DNA of 64,000 nt, from assembly GCA_024234575.1 (NCBI GenBank), contig JACKOB010000007.1, forward strand, positions 62,001 to 126,000, given 5' to 3'. This stretch comes from Hahellaceae bacterium. Its GTDB lineage: Bacteria; Pseudomonadota; Gammaproteobacteria; Pseudomonadales; Oleiphilaceae. The translations under genes and the position numbers were made by a program. The notes below the pieces were generated by a model. That model worked only from the letters and a program-made list of their open reading frames with translations. It did not search any database and was not told the DNA's origin. Every line of letters starts with the position of its first letter. Within the stretch, counting starts at the first letter, position 1. Below are positions 19,361-28,813 of this stretch, one piece after another.

Positions 19361-21332
19361 GTCGGGTAGACGGCGATGTTACCATCGACGCCCCCCACAG
19401 ATCCGGACGTGCGCGATTAACGCATCCGGCTCCTCAATTCATCACAATCACAGGTTAGGCAACTGGCCGTAACTTCGGCAAAGCTAAAGCATATCGCTTT
19501 AACAACTTTCCAGCACACTCCCAATCTAACTTGTGGCGTTGAGATCGACGCCTCAGCCATTTCACCCAAACCCGCTCTACTTCGTACTTCAAGCGCTTCA
19601 GCGCAGCGATATTTCCGCTGACTCCAAAGTACGCATAGTGGCCCCTGAGTTTTGCGCTCAACTTAGCCTGCTGTTCAGGTAATGATCGATGCCGGTTTAA
19701 ACGGCACCACTGCTCAATGGACTTCACTGCACGCGCAAACCGCGATTTCATCGTCTTGCGCTGTACACACCAATAGCCTCGGCGCGTCTTACTCCAGTAG
19801 TGGGTGAAACCCAGAAAGTCGATACTGCTCTTTTCTTTGGGTTGAAACACGGTCACACAGGTTTTCTTGGGGTGCAGGGACAGTTCATAGCGACCAAAGC
19901 GCTTCGGTAGCACAGACATCACCCGACTGGCATCCTGAGGGTTTCTCAGTATCAGCAACGCATCATCGGCAAACCGAATCAAGCTGCTGCGCCCTATTAG
20001 ACGTGGCCTCACTTCCGTCTCGAACCAGCGATCCAGCACATGGTGCAGGTACACATTGGCCAACAACGGCGAGATCACACCACCCTGTGGACTTCCACTC
20101 TCGGGGTAATAGATGGCTCCGCCTTCCATCACTCCCGCTTTTAACCACTTGTTGATCAGGCGCAGGATCACGCCATCACCTATCCGCTGCTGGAGAAACT
20201 CCCGCAAGTGATGCTTATCCAGGTGATCAAAGAAACCCTGGATATCCAACTCGACAATATGACCACCTTCCTGACCCAATTGCTGACGTAGATACTCCAA
20301 CGCTTGGTGCGCACTCTTGTTTGGCCGGTAGCCGAATGAGTGTGGATGAAAGAGCGGTTCATACAATCTTTCCAGTAGCATAACAATCGCCCGTTGCAGC
20401 ACTTTGTCCTCAAAGGTCGGTATCCCAATCGGACGTTTGCCATGACCTTTCGGCACATAAGCTCGCCTGACCGGCGGGGCTACGTAGCGACCTGACTTGG
20501 CACGATCTAAAAGACTCTCGAGATTATCTTCTAAATTTTCTGCATAATCGGTCGCAGTTTGCCCATCAATACCCACAGCGCCATCTTTGCGCGTATGATG
20601 ATACGCCGTGCGCAACAGATCTTTCGTTAGATACTGATTGATATTGGTAAAACACCGTTGCGGGTGTTCCCTTCCCAGCATCGCTAACCTCAGCAGTGAG
20701 GTGGACATGACGTTTGAACTCTGAGTTTCTTGCATGTTGCCCTACTAAGGTTGTGATGAATTGGCTTTCCCTTCCCTCCACAGGCTCCCAGCGGATGTTG
20801 GTTTGCCTGCTTCATTGGTACTATGGAAAGCTCCGACTTCTGCCTCGCCATCTCGCCGCAGTCCTTATGATCGTTCTGCGACAATACCTCGGTTGATACA
20901 CGATTCGCTCGCGATGCGCTGTATCCTCACATCACGCCTGGACTGACTCGTACCCGCTTGCCCTCAAGCGGTTATTTGCCAAGGAACGGACAGACCTCCC
21001 GAGTTCCCAGAGTTTCCTTATCTACGTGCCAGGCTCTCAGACGCCGGTGGATTCGTCATCACAGGTCATTCGTCATAACGATGTTGCCTTCCGCAAGTAA
21101 AACAACGTCGGCATCCACTCAGACGGTCATTTCGGCGCTCTATCACCGTGGCCCGCAGACTCACTGTCTACGCTTAACCCCCAGCGTCACCGCTGGCGGC
21201 CCAAGACTCGCTTCCGGGTGGCGACCAACCTTGCCCGGACGGGGTTTACACCCGCAGGAAACTAATGCACAGTTTCCGTTAATAACATCCTGTTGTTTAA
21301 CTTCCCCTGCGCCTGAGCTTTGCTCGGCGCAC
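19361..21332 (-). mobile_element. Group II intron, copy A
   Basis: The intron runs on the minus strand from GTGCG (5' end, 21332) to CCCGAC (3' end, 19361), 1972 bases. The 5' GTGYG consensus is present. A domain V-like hairpin (GAGCCGGATGCG and CGCACGTCCGGATC, about 19398-19430) and a domain VI-like helix precede the 3' end. An RT/maturase gene lies inside. The flanking exons are the terminal sequence of a transposase element, as shown by comparison with the intron-free copy at 29606. The compact domain V and short RT suggest a group IIC-like intron, though the class is not proven. Confidence 0.85.
19455..20735 (-). CDS. ltrA: Group II intron reverse transcriptase/maturase, copy A
   Basis: The 426-residue RT/maturase has RT blocks RPIGIPTFEDKVLQRA (101-116), the catalytic Asp in VELDIQGFFD (D164), GSPQGGVISPLLAN (214-227) and FADD (255-258, the YADD-type active site). 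The maturase (X) domain follows at about 320-400 (RFARAVKSIEQWCRL, KLRGHYAYFG). No HNH endonuclease domain is visible after it, consistent with endonuclease-less IIC-type introns. It promotes intron splicing and reverse transcription into DNA targets. It is identical in protein sequence to copy B. Confidence 0.9.
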   Translation of the reverse strand: MQETQSSNVMSTSLLRLAMLGREHPQRCFTNINQYLTKDLLRTAYHHTRKDGAVGIDGQTATDYAENLEDNLESLLDRAKSGRYVAPPVRRAYVPKGHGKRPIGIPTFEDKVLQRAIVMLLERLYEPLFHPHSFGYRPNKSAHQALEYLRQQLGQEGGHIVELDIQGFFDHLDKHHLREFLQQRIGDGVILRLINKWLKAGVMEGGAIYYPESGSPQGGVISPLLANVYLHHVLDRWFETEVRPRLIGRSSLIRFADDALLILRNPQDASRVMSVLPKRFGRYELSLHPKKTCVTVFQPKEKSSIDFLGFTHYWSKTRRGYWCVQRKTMKSRFARAVKSIEQWCRLNRHRSLPEQQAKLSAKLRGHYAYFGVSGNIAALKRLKYEVERVWVKWLRRRSQRHKLDWECAGKLLKRYALALPKLRPVA

Positions 21333-21353
21333 TTCACTCTGACCCCAAATATT

Positions 21354-21652
21354 ACTAAGAGATCGGACTCACGCAAGTGCAGTTGGCCGAGATACTGTCA
21401 ATTTCACAACAGCATATGGCCGCTTTTGAGGCGGGACGCAGAAAAGTCCCCAGCAGTGATATTCCCATGCTGGCGAAATTATTCGGTGTATCTACCGATG
21501 AGCTTCTAGGGATTAAAGAAATGCCAGCAAAACGTGGCCCGGCGTCTGTACTGCAACGGCAAATCGAACAGATTGCGCATATGCCACGCAGCCGACAGAA
21601 GTTTATTTCGGAAATGCTTGATGCACTGATCAAACAGCAACAAGCGTCCTGA
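21354..21652 (+). pseudogene. 5'-truncated XRE-family HTH regulator, copy A
   Basis: The frame after the transposase-element end reads EIGLTQVQLAEILSISQQ, the middle of a classic HTH_3 domain, followed by a C-terminal helix (RSRQKFISEMLDALIKQQQ). A stop codon immediately precedes EIGLTQ, so the start and first helix are missing. The first usable codon is a GTG at 21377. It was probably cut by the transposase-element event. The same fragment recurs at 26477. Confidence 0.75.
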
Positions 21653-21667
21653 CGCTGCAATAGCCAC

Positions 21668-21707
21668 TAAAAAACAAAAGCCGCTAAAGAGAAAATCTAA
21701 AGCGGCT
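21668..21707 (-). terminator. Intrinsic terminator of the toxin-immunity cassette, copy A
   Basis: On the minus strand AGCCGCT (21707-21701) and AGCGGCT (21685-21679) form a stem, followed by TTTGTTTTTT. It lies about 50 bases past the 313-residue gene and ends the cassette transcript. Confidence 0.7.
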
Positions 21708-21760
21708 ATGAAAATTGCCTTGTCGCTGCGGGTTGGGGAAGTTGTTTCTTGAATTTAAAA

Positions 21761-22702
21761 CTATTTGAGATACTGCTTATAGTTCTTGATACAGTCTTCG
21801 ACTTTCTGTTTCGTATCATCCCACAGTTGACTAACCGGCGCGGGGAAGTTTGTATTCCCTTCTACACGATCATACAGCTCTTTTGCCATGGATCGTTGCA
21901 ATGGTGCACCCTTTTTTTGGGGATCAAAGGTAAGGATGGGAGAGACTGGCGAGTAAAAATCTTTCAAACTGTCATGGTCAACAGCTGGTAACTCGAAAAT
22001 TGTGTTGTGAAGAAGTAATCTAACAAAAATGGCCTCAGTACATTCTTGCTCCTCCTTTTCAAAAGCACAGCTTTCTAGCCGCTCAAACCATTCATTGATG
22101 AAGAACTGCCCTATCGCATTATGGTTTAACCGGTTCGAGTGCACCCCTAGTATATGTAGAATGTACTTACCCTTAGGCCGATCTTTAAATGACTGCTTAA
22201 TACTGAAAATTTTATCATCCTGATCCCATTTACTGCTGTTATCATGCACGAGCAACTCATATAACAAACCCAGTCTGCCCCCAACAAAGCCATCATGCAG
22301 ATAGGCATCTGGCAGCTGATTGTCATTCATGGCTGTATATAAAACATCAAATGAAGTACTAAAAAAGAAACGCCGAACAAAATCCTCACTCAGACAATCC
22401 GAAGCCTTTTTAATTTCTTGCCATGCCTGTTTATCTGAGGAAGGGTGAAGCCACAGCAATACGAAGAGAATCATTGTTTCATAGGGGGCAATATCGCCTT
22501 TAACAAAGTAGTCACCCATGTCGTTCAAATCATAATCAACATACAGACCTGAGTAATGTGTGACCAGAAGCGCTTTTGCTCGTTTTTTAATATCTTTCTT
22601 CCAGAGTTTTTCACGCGCTTTTGTCCATGCATTATCATCGGTTAACCAGAACTCTCGATTGATGGGTAACGATGCAACTTCGCTATAATCTTTATCAAAC
22701 AT
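21761..22702 (-). CDS. Candidate immunity protein, 313 residues, copy A
   Basis: The helical cytoplasmic protein starts 9 bases after the stop of the 320-residue nuclease and is followed by a terminator, the usual toxin-then-immunity order. No family is recognised with confidence. Its N-terminal W-L-T-D-D-N-A-W-T-K-A-R-E-K-L-W motif, YFVKG and LLWLHPSSD segments align by eye with the 258-residue protein at 7577-8353. It is identical to copy B. Immunity function is inferred from position and orientation. PoNi-like DUF1911 proteins have a broadly similar helical look, but I could not confirm membership. Confidence 0.65.
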   Translation of the reverse strand: MFDKDYSEVASLPINREFWLTDDNAWTKAREKLWKKDIKKRAKALLVTHYSGLYVDYDLNDMGDYFVKGDIAPYETMILFVLLWLHPSSDKQAWQEIKKASDCLSEDFVRRFFFSTSFDVLYTAMNDNQLPDAYLHDGFVGGRLGLLYELLVHDNSSKWDQDDKIFSIKQSFKDRPKGKYILHILGVHSNRLNHNAIGQFFINEWFERLESCAFEKEEQECTEAIFVRLLLHNTIFELPAVDHDSLKDFYSPVSPILTFDPQKKGAPLQRSMAKELYDRVEGNTNFPAPVSQLWDDTKQKVEDCIKNYKQYLK

Positions 22703-22711
22703 GGACGCTCC

Positions 22712-23674
22712 TTAATCTAATTCTGGTACGGCTAAAAACTCGCCAAACAGGTTGTTCTCAGCAAACCGAATCAGTAAAGACTCGACATCAGCCAATTGAC
22801 CTATGTCTTTCGTGATAATGAGATTTTCACAACCGAGTTTTATTGACGTCTCAGGTATGCCGAAAGTCGCTTGAGATTCCGCTTTACCTGGTGCTTTAAC
22901 TAAATCTCGGCACATCTGCCGTATTTTGCCCTTTATATCAGTTTCACTGGGGCTCTTCAGGTTACTTTTCGTTTTAAACTTGTGGAAGTACCATTTCAAG
23001 CCAGATGATTCTTCGTTAGCATGATCAGGATCACCCCTTTTATGCAAAAGCGCAACCATGTCAGCGGTAAACTCTTTATGAATTCCACTGCGCTTGTCAT
23101 CGTAACTCCATGATTTGAAATCATTGTTGTTTAACGGGGCTTGCTTAGACTTCAACTCTACCCAGGTTTCATTTCCTGCATCGCCCAAGACGGTATCAAC
23201 CGTTCGGTTATACTTGCCCGCTTTACCCTTTGCTGCAACGCCTGGCTTCACGTAAAAAATCATATTACGAACGGCCTCGATATCCAGAATTGGCTTACCT
23301 CCAAAATACTGGTTTTCAAACTGCATTAGTGCTAGTTGGGCAAGGTGAAACAAATGGCCATGCCGAGTTCTTTCGCCAATCTCTGTATCAGGCCCTGTTA
23401 ACCCTGCACCAATTTTTGTCAGGATTTTTAAATCAAGGGTGGATTTAAGCTTCCCATCCGCCATCTGTTCAAACAAGTAAAGGATTGACGCCATGAGGAG
23501 TTTTCTGGAAATTCGGTCATTAGGGTTTTTGTTGAATAGTCTTCTGATCGCATTTGTGCCAGCCACTCTGAACACGTGGGCTGCAGAGGCTATGGTTTGT
23601 CCGTTAAATACAAATCCTCTTAGCCAGCGTTCATTTTTAATATGATAAACGATTTCTCTAACGACCTTGGTCAT
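22712..23674 (-). CDS. Toxin C-terminal fragment with PD-(D/E)XK nuclease core, copy A
   Basis: A 320-residue frame, MTKVVREIVYHIKNERWLRG. The first 100 residues are helical; the C-terminal half has NRTVDTVLG (D160) and WVELKS (E173, K175), the D...E-x-K pattern of PD-(D/E)XK nucleases. The frame is open upstream of the ATG to a stop inside the terminal sequence of the transposase element (23691-23712), so the coding region was probably longer and cut by that element. AAGGAA sits almost against the ATG, a poor ribosome site. Whether it is expressed is doubtful. It is paired with the 313-residue candidate immunity gene. Confidence 0.65.
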   Translation of the reverse strand: MTKVVREIVYHIKNERWLRGFVFNGQTIASAAHVFRVAGTNAIRRLFNKNPNDRISRKLLMASILYLFEQMADGKLKSTLDLKILTKIGAGLTGPDTEIGERTRHGHLFHLAQLALMQFENQYFGGKPILDIEAVRNMIFYVKPGVAAKGKAGKYNRTVDTVLGDAGNETWVELKSKQAPLNNNDFKSWSYDDKRSGIHKEFTADMVALLHKRGDPDHANEESSGLKWYFHKFKTKSNLKSPSETDIKGKIRQMCRDLVKAPGKAESQATFGIPETSIKLGCENLIITKDIGQLADVESLLIRFAENNLFGEFLAVPELD

Positions 23675-23714
23675 TTCCTTGGGCTTAACAAATATTTGGG
23701 GTCAGAGTAAAAAC

Positions 23715-24410
23715 TCACAAACCTATCATCTTTGATTTTGGGCCTCTCTTCTTCCCAGTAACCCTTCTCCCCGTTAAGCCCTCTATCTCTTGTTTAAATC
23801 TGTCGCTGCCTAATGCAAGACCTTTGTTGCATGAATCTCTAATGTCTTGAAGCAGATCTTTATCAATGTGATCTTCGAACATCGTTTTATAGGCAGCTAC
23901 CCTTTCCTTTGCGTTTTTACCTAGCTGATTGTATACGTCGTGAGGTGTCCAGAGATTCGAAGCATGACCCAATCCATTAGTTTTAAAACTAGACCATCGA
24001 TATTCTCCCGGCGCTTCGACCATTCCGGCGCGTACTGGATTCAACTCGATGTATCGTTGACACAACAAAAAATAATTCTCTGCGTCTACAGCGTATGACT
24101 TAAATCTCCCTTCCCAGAGGGTGCCCGTTCTCTGATAAGTGTAGTTGAAATAACGTACGTACTGCCTGCCCAATGATTGCATCATTCGCGATACGCTATT
24201 GAACTTGTTGGGAGTCACTAATAAATGAACATGGTTTGTCATAAAGACCCAAGCGTGTATAGCTACGCCGTTCTTTTTTGCGTGCTCGCCTAACCAATGG
24301 GCATAGGCTGCGAAATCTTCATCACTCGCGAAACAAGCTTGCCGGTTTGTTCCCCTTTGAATGATATGTTGTGGTATGCCAGGAGGGCATAATCGCGGTA
24401 ATCGAGACAT
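23715..24410 (-). CDS. REP-associated tyrosine transposase (Y1/HUH), middle copy
   Basis: A 231-residue Y1-transposase family protein. The HUH metal-binding motif is in TNHVHLLVTP (about residues 58-67). The nucleophilic Tyr region is RQYVRYFNYTYQRTGTLWEGRFKS (about 82-105). The C-terminus is basic (GRRVTGKKRGPKSK). The protein nicks and joins single-stranded DNA at hairpin-bearing ends. Upstream lies a hairpin (CTACTCCT...AGGAGTA, near 24450) that may be part of its recognition sequence. It differs from the third copy at a few positions (FAAYAHWLG versus FEAFAHWLS, VAAYK versus EAAYK). Confidence 0.88.
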   Translation of the reverse strand: MSRLPRLCPPGIPQHIIQRGTNRQACFASDEDFAAYAHWLGEHAKKNGVAIHAWVFMTNHVHLLVTPNKFNSVSRMMQSLGRQYVRYFNYTYQRTGTLWEGRFKSYAVDAENYFLLCQRYIELNPVRAGMVEAPGEYRWSSFKTNGLGHASNLWTPHDVYNQLGKNAKERVAAYKTMFEDHIDKDLLQDIRDSCNKGLALGSDRFKQEIEGLTGRRVTGKKRGPKSKMIGL

Positions 24411-24483
24411 TTATCATCCTTGATACTTTGTCTAAAAAGCTAAAGTCTACTCCTCTTCAATCAGGAGTAAAGGCCACCTTATT

Positions 24484-26455
24484 GTCGGGTAGACGGCGAT
24501 GTTACCATCGACGCCCCCCACAGATCCGGACGTGCGCGATTAACGCATCCGGCTCCTCAATTCATCACAATCACAGGTTAGGCAACTGGCCGTAACTTCG
24601 GCAAAGCTAAAGCATATCGCTTTAACAACTTTCCAGCACACTCCCAATCTAACTTGTGGCGTTGAGATCGACGCCTCAGCCATTTCACCCAAACCCGCTC
24701 TACTTCGTACTTCAAGCGCTTCAGCGCAGCGATATTTCCGCTGACTCCAAAGTACGCATAGTGGCCCCTGAGTTTTGCGCTCAACTTAGCCTGCTGTTCA
24801 GGTAATGATCGATGCCGGTTTAAACGGCACCACTGCTCAATGGACTTCACTGCACGCGCAAACCGCGATTTCATCGTCTTGCGCTGTACACACCAATAGC
24901 CTCGGCGCGTCTTACTCCAGTAGTGGGTGAAACCCAGAAAGTCGATACTGCTCTTTTCTTTGGGTTGAAACACGGTCACACAGGTTTTCTTGGGGTGCAG
25001 GGACAGTTCATAGCGACCAAAGCGCTTCGGTAGCACAGACATCACCCGACTGGCATCCTGAGGGTTTCTCAGTATCAGCAACGCATCATCGGCAAACCGA
25101 ATCAAGCTGCTGCGCCCTATTAGACGTGGCCTCACTTCCGTCTCGAACCAGCGATCCAGCACATGGTGCAGGTACACATTGGCCAACAACGGCGAGATCA
25201 CACCACCCTGTGGACTTCCACTCTCGGGGTAATAGATGGCTCCGCCTTCCATCACTCCCGCTTTTAACCACTTGTTGATCAGGCGCAGGATCACGCCATC
25301 ACCTATCCGCTGCTGGAGAAACTCCCGCAAGTGATGCTTATCCAGGTGATCAAAGAAACCCTGGATATCCAACTCGACAATATGACCACCTTCCTGACCC
25401 AATTGCTGACGTAGATACTCCAACGCTTGGTGCGCACTCTTGTTTGGCCGGTAGCCGAATGAGTGTGGATGAAAGAGCGGTTCATACAATCTTTCCAGTA
25501 GCATAACAATCGCCCGTTGCAGCACTTTGTCCTCAAAGGTCGGTATCCCAATCGGACGTTTGCCATGACCTTTCGGCACATAAGCTCGCCTGACCGGCGG
25601 GGCTACGTAGCGACCTGACTTGGCACGATCTAAAAGACTCTCGAGATTATCTTCTAAATTTTCTGCATAATCGGTCGCAGTTTGCCCATCAATACCCACA
25701 GCGCCATCTTTGCGCGTATGATGATACGCCGTGCGCAACAGATCTTTCGTTAGATACTGATTGATATTGGTAAAACACCGTTGCGGGTGTTCCCTTCCCA
25801 GCATCGCTAACCTCAGCAGTGAGGTGGACATGACGTTTGAACTCTGAGTTTCTTGCATGTTGCCCTACTAAGGTTGTGATGAATTGGCTTTCCCTTCCCT
25901 CCACAGGCTCCCAGCGGATGTTGGTTTGCCTGCTTCATTGGTACTATGGAAAGCTCCGACTTCTGCCTCGCCATCTCGCCGCAGTCCTTATGATCGTTCT
26001 GCGACAATACCTCGGTTGATACACGATTCGCTCGCGATGCGCTGTATCCTCACATCACGCCTGGACTGACTCGTACCCGCTTGCCCTCAAGCGGTTATTT
26101 GCCAAGGAACGGACAGACCTCCCGAGTTCCCAGAGTTTCCTTATCTACGTGCCAGGCTCTCAGACGCCGGTGGATTCGTCATCACAGGTCATTCGTCATA
26201 ACGATGTTGCCTTCCGCAAGTAAAACAACGTCGGCATCCACTCAGACGGTCATTTCGGCGCTCTATCACCGTGGCCCGCAGACTCACTGTCTACGCTTAA
26301 CCCCCAGCGTCACCGCTGGCGGCCCAAGACTCGCTTCCGGGTGGCGACCAACCTTGCCCGGACGGGGTTTACACCCGCAGGAAACTAATGCACAGTTTCC
26401 GTTAATAACATCCTGTTGTTTAACTTCCCCTGCGCCTGAGCTTTGCTCGGCGCAC
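24484..26455 (-). mobile_element. Group II intron, copy B
   Basis: Second copy of the 1972-base intron with the same 5' GTGCG (26455) and 3' CCCGAC (24484) ends and the same exon junctions. Here the downstream exon belongs to a complete transposase gene, whereas in copy A it belongs to a remnant. Confidence 0.85.
24578..25858 (-). CDS. ltrA: Group II intron reverse transcriptase/maturase, copy B
   Basis: Identical in protein sequence to the maturase at 19455-20735: RT catalytic D164 and FADD at 255-258, then a maturase domain and no visible endonuclease domain. Both copies look intact, so either could supply maturase for both introns. Confidence 0.9.
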   Translation of the reverse strand: MQETQSSNVMSTSLLRLAMLGREHPQRCFTNINQYLTKDLLRTAYHHTRKDGAVGIDGQTATDYAENLEDNLESLLDRAKSGRYVAPPVRRAYVPKGHGKRPIGIPTFEDKVLQRAIVMLLERLYEPLFHPHSFGYRPNKSAHQALEYLRQQLGQEGGHIVELDIQGFFDHLDKHHLREFLQQRIGDGVILRLINKWLKAGVMEGGAIYYPESGSPQGGVISPLLANVYLHHVLDRWFETEVRPRLIGRSSLIRFADDALLILRNPQDASRVMSVLPKRFGRYELSLHPKKTCVTVFQPKEKSSIDFLGFTHYWSKTRRGYWCVQRKTMKSRFARAVKSIEQWCRLNRHRSLPEQQAKLSAKLRGHYAYFGVSGNIAALKRLKYEVERVWVKWLRRRSQRHKLDWECAGKLLKRYALALPKLRPVA

Positions 26456-26476
26456 TTCACTCTGACCCCAAATATT

Positions 26477-26775
26477 ACTAAGAGATCGGACTCACGCAAG
26501 TGCAGTTGGCCGAGATACTGTCAATTTCACAACAGCATATGGCCGCTTTTGAGGCGGGACGCAGAAAAGTCCCCAGCAGTGATATTCCCATGCTGGCGAA
26601 ATTATTCGGTGTATCTACCGATGAGCTTCTAGGGATTAAAGAAATGCCAGCAAAACGTGGCCCGGCGTCTGTACTGCAACGGCAAATCGAACAGATTGCG
26701 CATATGCCACGCAGCCGACAGAAGTTTATTTCGGAAATGCTTGATGCACTGATCAAACAGCAACAAGCGTCCTGA
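26477..26775 (+). pseudogene. 5'-truncated XRE-family HTH regulator, copy B
   Basis: Same fragment as at 21354-21652, with EIGLTQVQLAEI directly after a stop codon next to the element end. The first DNA-binding helix and start are missing. Confidence 0.75.
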
Positions 26776-26790
26776 CGCTGCAATAGCCAC

Positions 26791-26830
26791 TAAAAAACAA
26801 AAGCCGCTAAAGAGAAAATCTAAAGCGGCT
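26791..26830 (-). terminator. Intrinsic terminator of the toxin-immunity cassette, copy B
   Basis: Same AGCCGCT/AGCGGCT stem and TTTGTTTTTT tail as copy A, 5,123 bases further on. Confidence 0.7.
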
Positions 26831-26883
26831 ATGAAAATTGCCTTGTCGCTGCGGGTTGGGGAAGTTGTTTCTTGAATTTAAAA

Positions 26884-27825
26884 CTATTTGAGATACTGCT
26901 TATAGTTCTTGATACAGTCTTCGACTTTCTGTTTCGTATCATCCCACAGTTGACTAACCGGCGCGGGGAAGTTTGTATTCCCTTCTACACGATCATACAG
27001 CTCTTTTGCCATGGATCGTTGCAATGGTGCACCCTTTTTTTGGGGATCAAAGGTAAGGATGGGAGAGACTGGCGAGTAAAAATCTTTCAAACTGTCATGG
27101 TCAACAGCTGGTAACTCGAAAATTGTGTTGTGAAGAAGTAATCTAACAAAAATGGCCTCAGTACATTCTTGCTCCTCCTTTTCAAAAGCACAGCTTTCTA
27201 GCCGCTCAAACCATTCATTGATGAAGAACTGCCCTATCGCATTATGGTTTAACCGGTTCGAGTGCACCCCTAGTATATGTAGAATGTACTTACCCTTAGG
27301 CCGATCTTTAAATGACTGCTTAATACTGAAAATTTTATCATCCTGATCCCATTTACTGCTGTTATCATGCACGAGCAACTCATATAACAAACCCAGTCTG
27401 CCCCCAACAAAGCCATCATGCAGATAGGCATCTGGCAGCTGATTGTCATTCATGGCTGTATATAAAACATCAAATGAAGTACTAAAAAAGAAACGCCGAA
27501 CAAAATCCTCACTCAGACAATCCGAAGCCTTTTTAATTTCTTGCCATGCCTGTTTATCTGAGGAAGGGTGAAGCCACAGCAATACGAAGAGAATCATTGT
27601 TTCATAGGGGGCAATATCGCCTTTAACAAAGTAGTCACCCATGTCGTTCAAATCATAATCAACATACAGACCTGAGTAATGTGTGACCAGAAGCGCTTTT
27701 GCTCGTTTTTTAATATCTTTCTTCCAGAGTTTTTCACGCGCTTTTGTCCATGCATTATCATCGGTTAACCAGAACTCTCGATTGATGGGTAACGATGCAA
27801 CTTCGCTATAATCTTTATCAAACAT
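26884..27825 (-). CDS. Candidate immunity protein, 313 residues, copy B
   Basis: Identical to the product of 21761-22702. It again lies 9 bases after the 320-residue nuclease stop. Duplication doubles the dosage of the presumed immunity gene together with its toxin fragment. Confidence 0.65.
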   Translation of the reverse strand: MFDKDYSEVASLPINREFWLTDDNAWTKAREKLWKKDIKKRAKALLVTHYSGLYVDYDLNDMGDYFVKGDIAPYETMILFVLLWLHPSSDKQAWQEIKKASDCLSEDFVRRFFFSTSFDVLYTAMNDNQLPDAYLHDGFVGGRLGLLYELLVHDNSSKWDQDDKIFSIKQSFKDRPKGKYILHILGVHSNRLNHNAIGQFFINEWFERLESCAFEKEEQECTEAIFVRLLLHNTIFELPAVDHDSLKDFYSPVSPILTFDPQKKGAPLQRSMAKELYDRVEGNTNFPAPVSQLWDDTKQKVEDCIKNYKQYLK

Positions 27826-27834
27826 GGACGCTCC

Positions 27835-28797
27835 TTAATCTAATTCTGGTACGGCTAAAAACTCGCCAAACAGGTTGTTCTCAGCAAACCGAATCAGTAA
27901 AGACTCGACATCAGCCAATTGACCTATGTCTTTCGTGATAATGAGATTTTCACAACCGAGTTTTATTGACGTCTCAGGTATGCCGAAAGTCGCTTGAGAT
28001 TCCGCTTTACCTGGTGCTTTAACTAAATCTCGGCACATCTGCCGTATTTTGCCCTTTATATCAGTTTCACTGGGGCTCTTCAGGTTACTTTTCGTTTTAA
28101 ACTTGTGGAAGTACCATTTCAAGCCAGATGATTCTTCGTTAGCATGATCAGGATCACCCCTTTTATGCAAAAGCGCAACCATGTCAGCGGTAAACTCTTT
28201 ATGAATTCCACTGCGCTTGTCATCGTAACTCCATGATTTGAAATCATTGTTGTTTAACGGGGCTTGCTTAGACTTCAACTCTACCCAGGTTTCATTTCCT
28301 GCATCGCCCAAGACGGTATCAACCGTTCGGTTATACTTGCCCGCTTTACCCTTTGCTGCAACGCCTGGCTTCACGTAAAAAATCATATTACGAACGGCCT
28401 CGATATCCAGAATTGGCTTACCTCCAAAATACTGGTTTTCAAACTGCATTAGTGCTAGTTGGGCAAGGTGAAACAAATGGCCATGCCGAGTTCTTTCGCC
28501 AATCTCTGTATCAGGCCCTGTTAACCCTGCACCAATTTTTGTCAGGATTTTTAAATCAAGGGTGGATTTAAGCTTCCCATCCGCCATCTGTTCAAACAAG
28601 TAAAGGATTGACGCCATGAGGAGTTTTCTGGAAATTCGGTCATTAGGGTTTTTGTTGAATAGTCTTCTGATCGCATTTGTGCCAGCCACTCTGAACACGT
28701 GGGCTGCAGAGGCTATGGTTTGTCCGTTAAATACAAATCCTCTTAGCCAGCGTTCATTTTTAATATGATAAACGATTTCTCTAACGACCTTGGTCAT
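27835..28797 (-). CDS. Toxin C-terminal fragment with PD-(D/E)XK nuclease core, copy B
   Basis: Identical to the product of 22712-23674, with D160, E173 and K175 of the predicted nuclease core. The frame again opens directly at the transposase-element end (28814), so it is likewise a 5'-truncated fragment. Confidence 0.65.
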   Translation of the reverse strand: MTKVVREIVYHIKNERWLRGFVFNGQTIASAAHVFRVAGTNAIRRLFNKNPNDRISRKLLMASILYLFEQMADGKLKSTLDLKILTKIGAGLTGPDTEIGERTRHGHLFHLAQLALMQFENQYFGGKPILDIEAVRNMIFYVKPGVAAKGKAGKYNRTVDTVLGDAGNETWVELKSKQAPLNNNDFKSWSYDDKRSGIHKEFTADMVALLHKRGDPDHANEESSGLKWYFHKFKTKSNLKSPSETDIKGKIRQMCRDLVKAPGKAESQATFGIPETSIKLGCENLIITKDIGQLADVESLLIRFAENNLFGEFLAVPELD

Positions 28798-28813
28798 TTC
28801 CTTGGGCTTAACA

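Larger units (their letters stand above)
19361..24483. repeat. 5,123-bp tandem repeat, unit A
   Basis: Unit A holds intron, truncated HTH gene, terminator, candidate immunity gene, toxin fragment and transposase gene. Every feature recurs exactly 5,123 bases downstream with no length change. Confidence 0.9.
23691..26476 (-). mobile_element. REP-associated transposase element interrupted by the group II intron (middle copy)
   Basis: The left end begins AATATTTGGGGTCAGAGT at 23691. The right end is split: the element runs to 24483, the intron occupies 24484-26455, and the last 21 bases (26456-26476) end in CCCCAAATATT. The right end differs from the intact copy by one A to G change next to the insertion point. 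Confidence 0.8.

Noticed and set aside
19455..20735. Reverse transcriptase considered as a retron or diversity-generating element
   Set aside because: A maturase domain, group II intron ends and a domain V-like hairpin identify an intron RT; no template or variable repeat is present.
20958..21509. 183-codon plus-strand frame in the intron, repeated at 26081
   Set aside because: It lies opposite the structured 5' part of the group II intron and has no protein-like composition; its duplication follows that of the intron.
21761..22702. Assignment of the 313-residue proteins to PoNi (DUF1911)
   Set aside because: Helical look and genetic context fit, but no diagnostic motif could be confirmed by eye.
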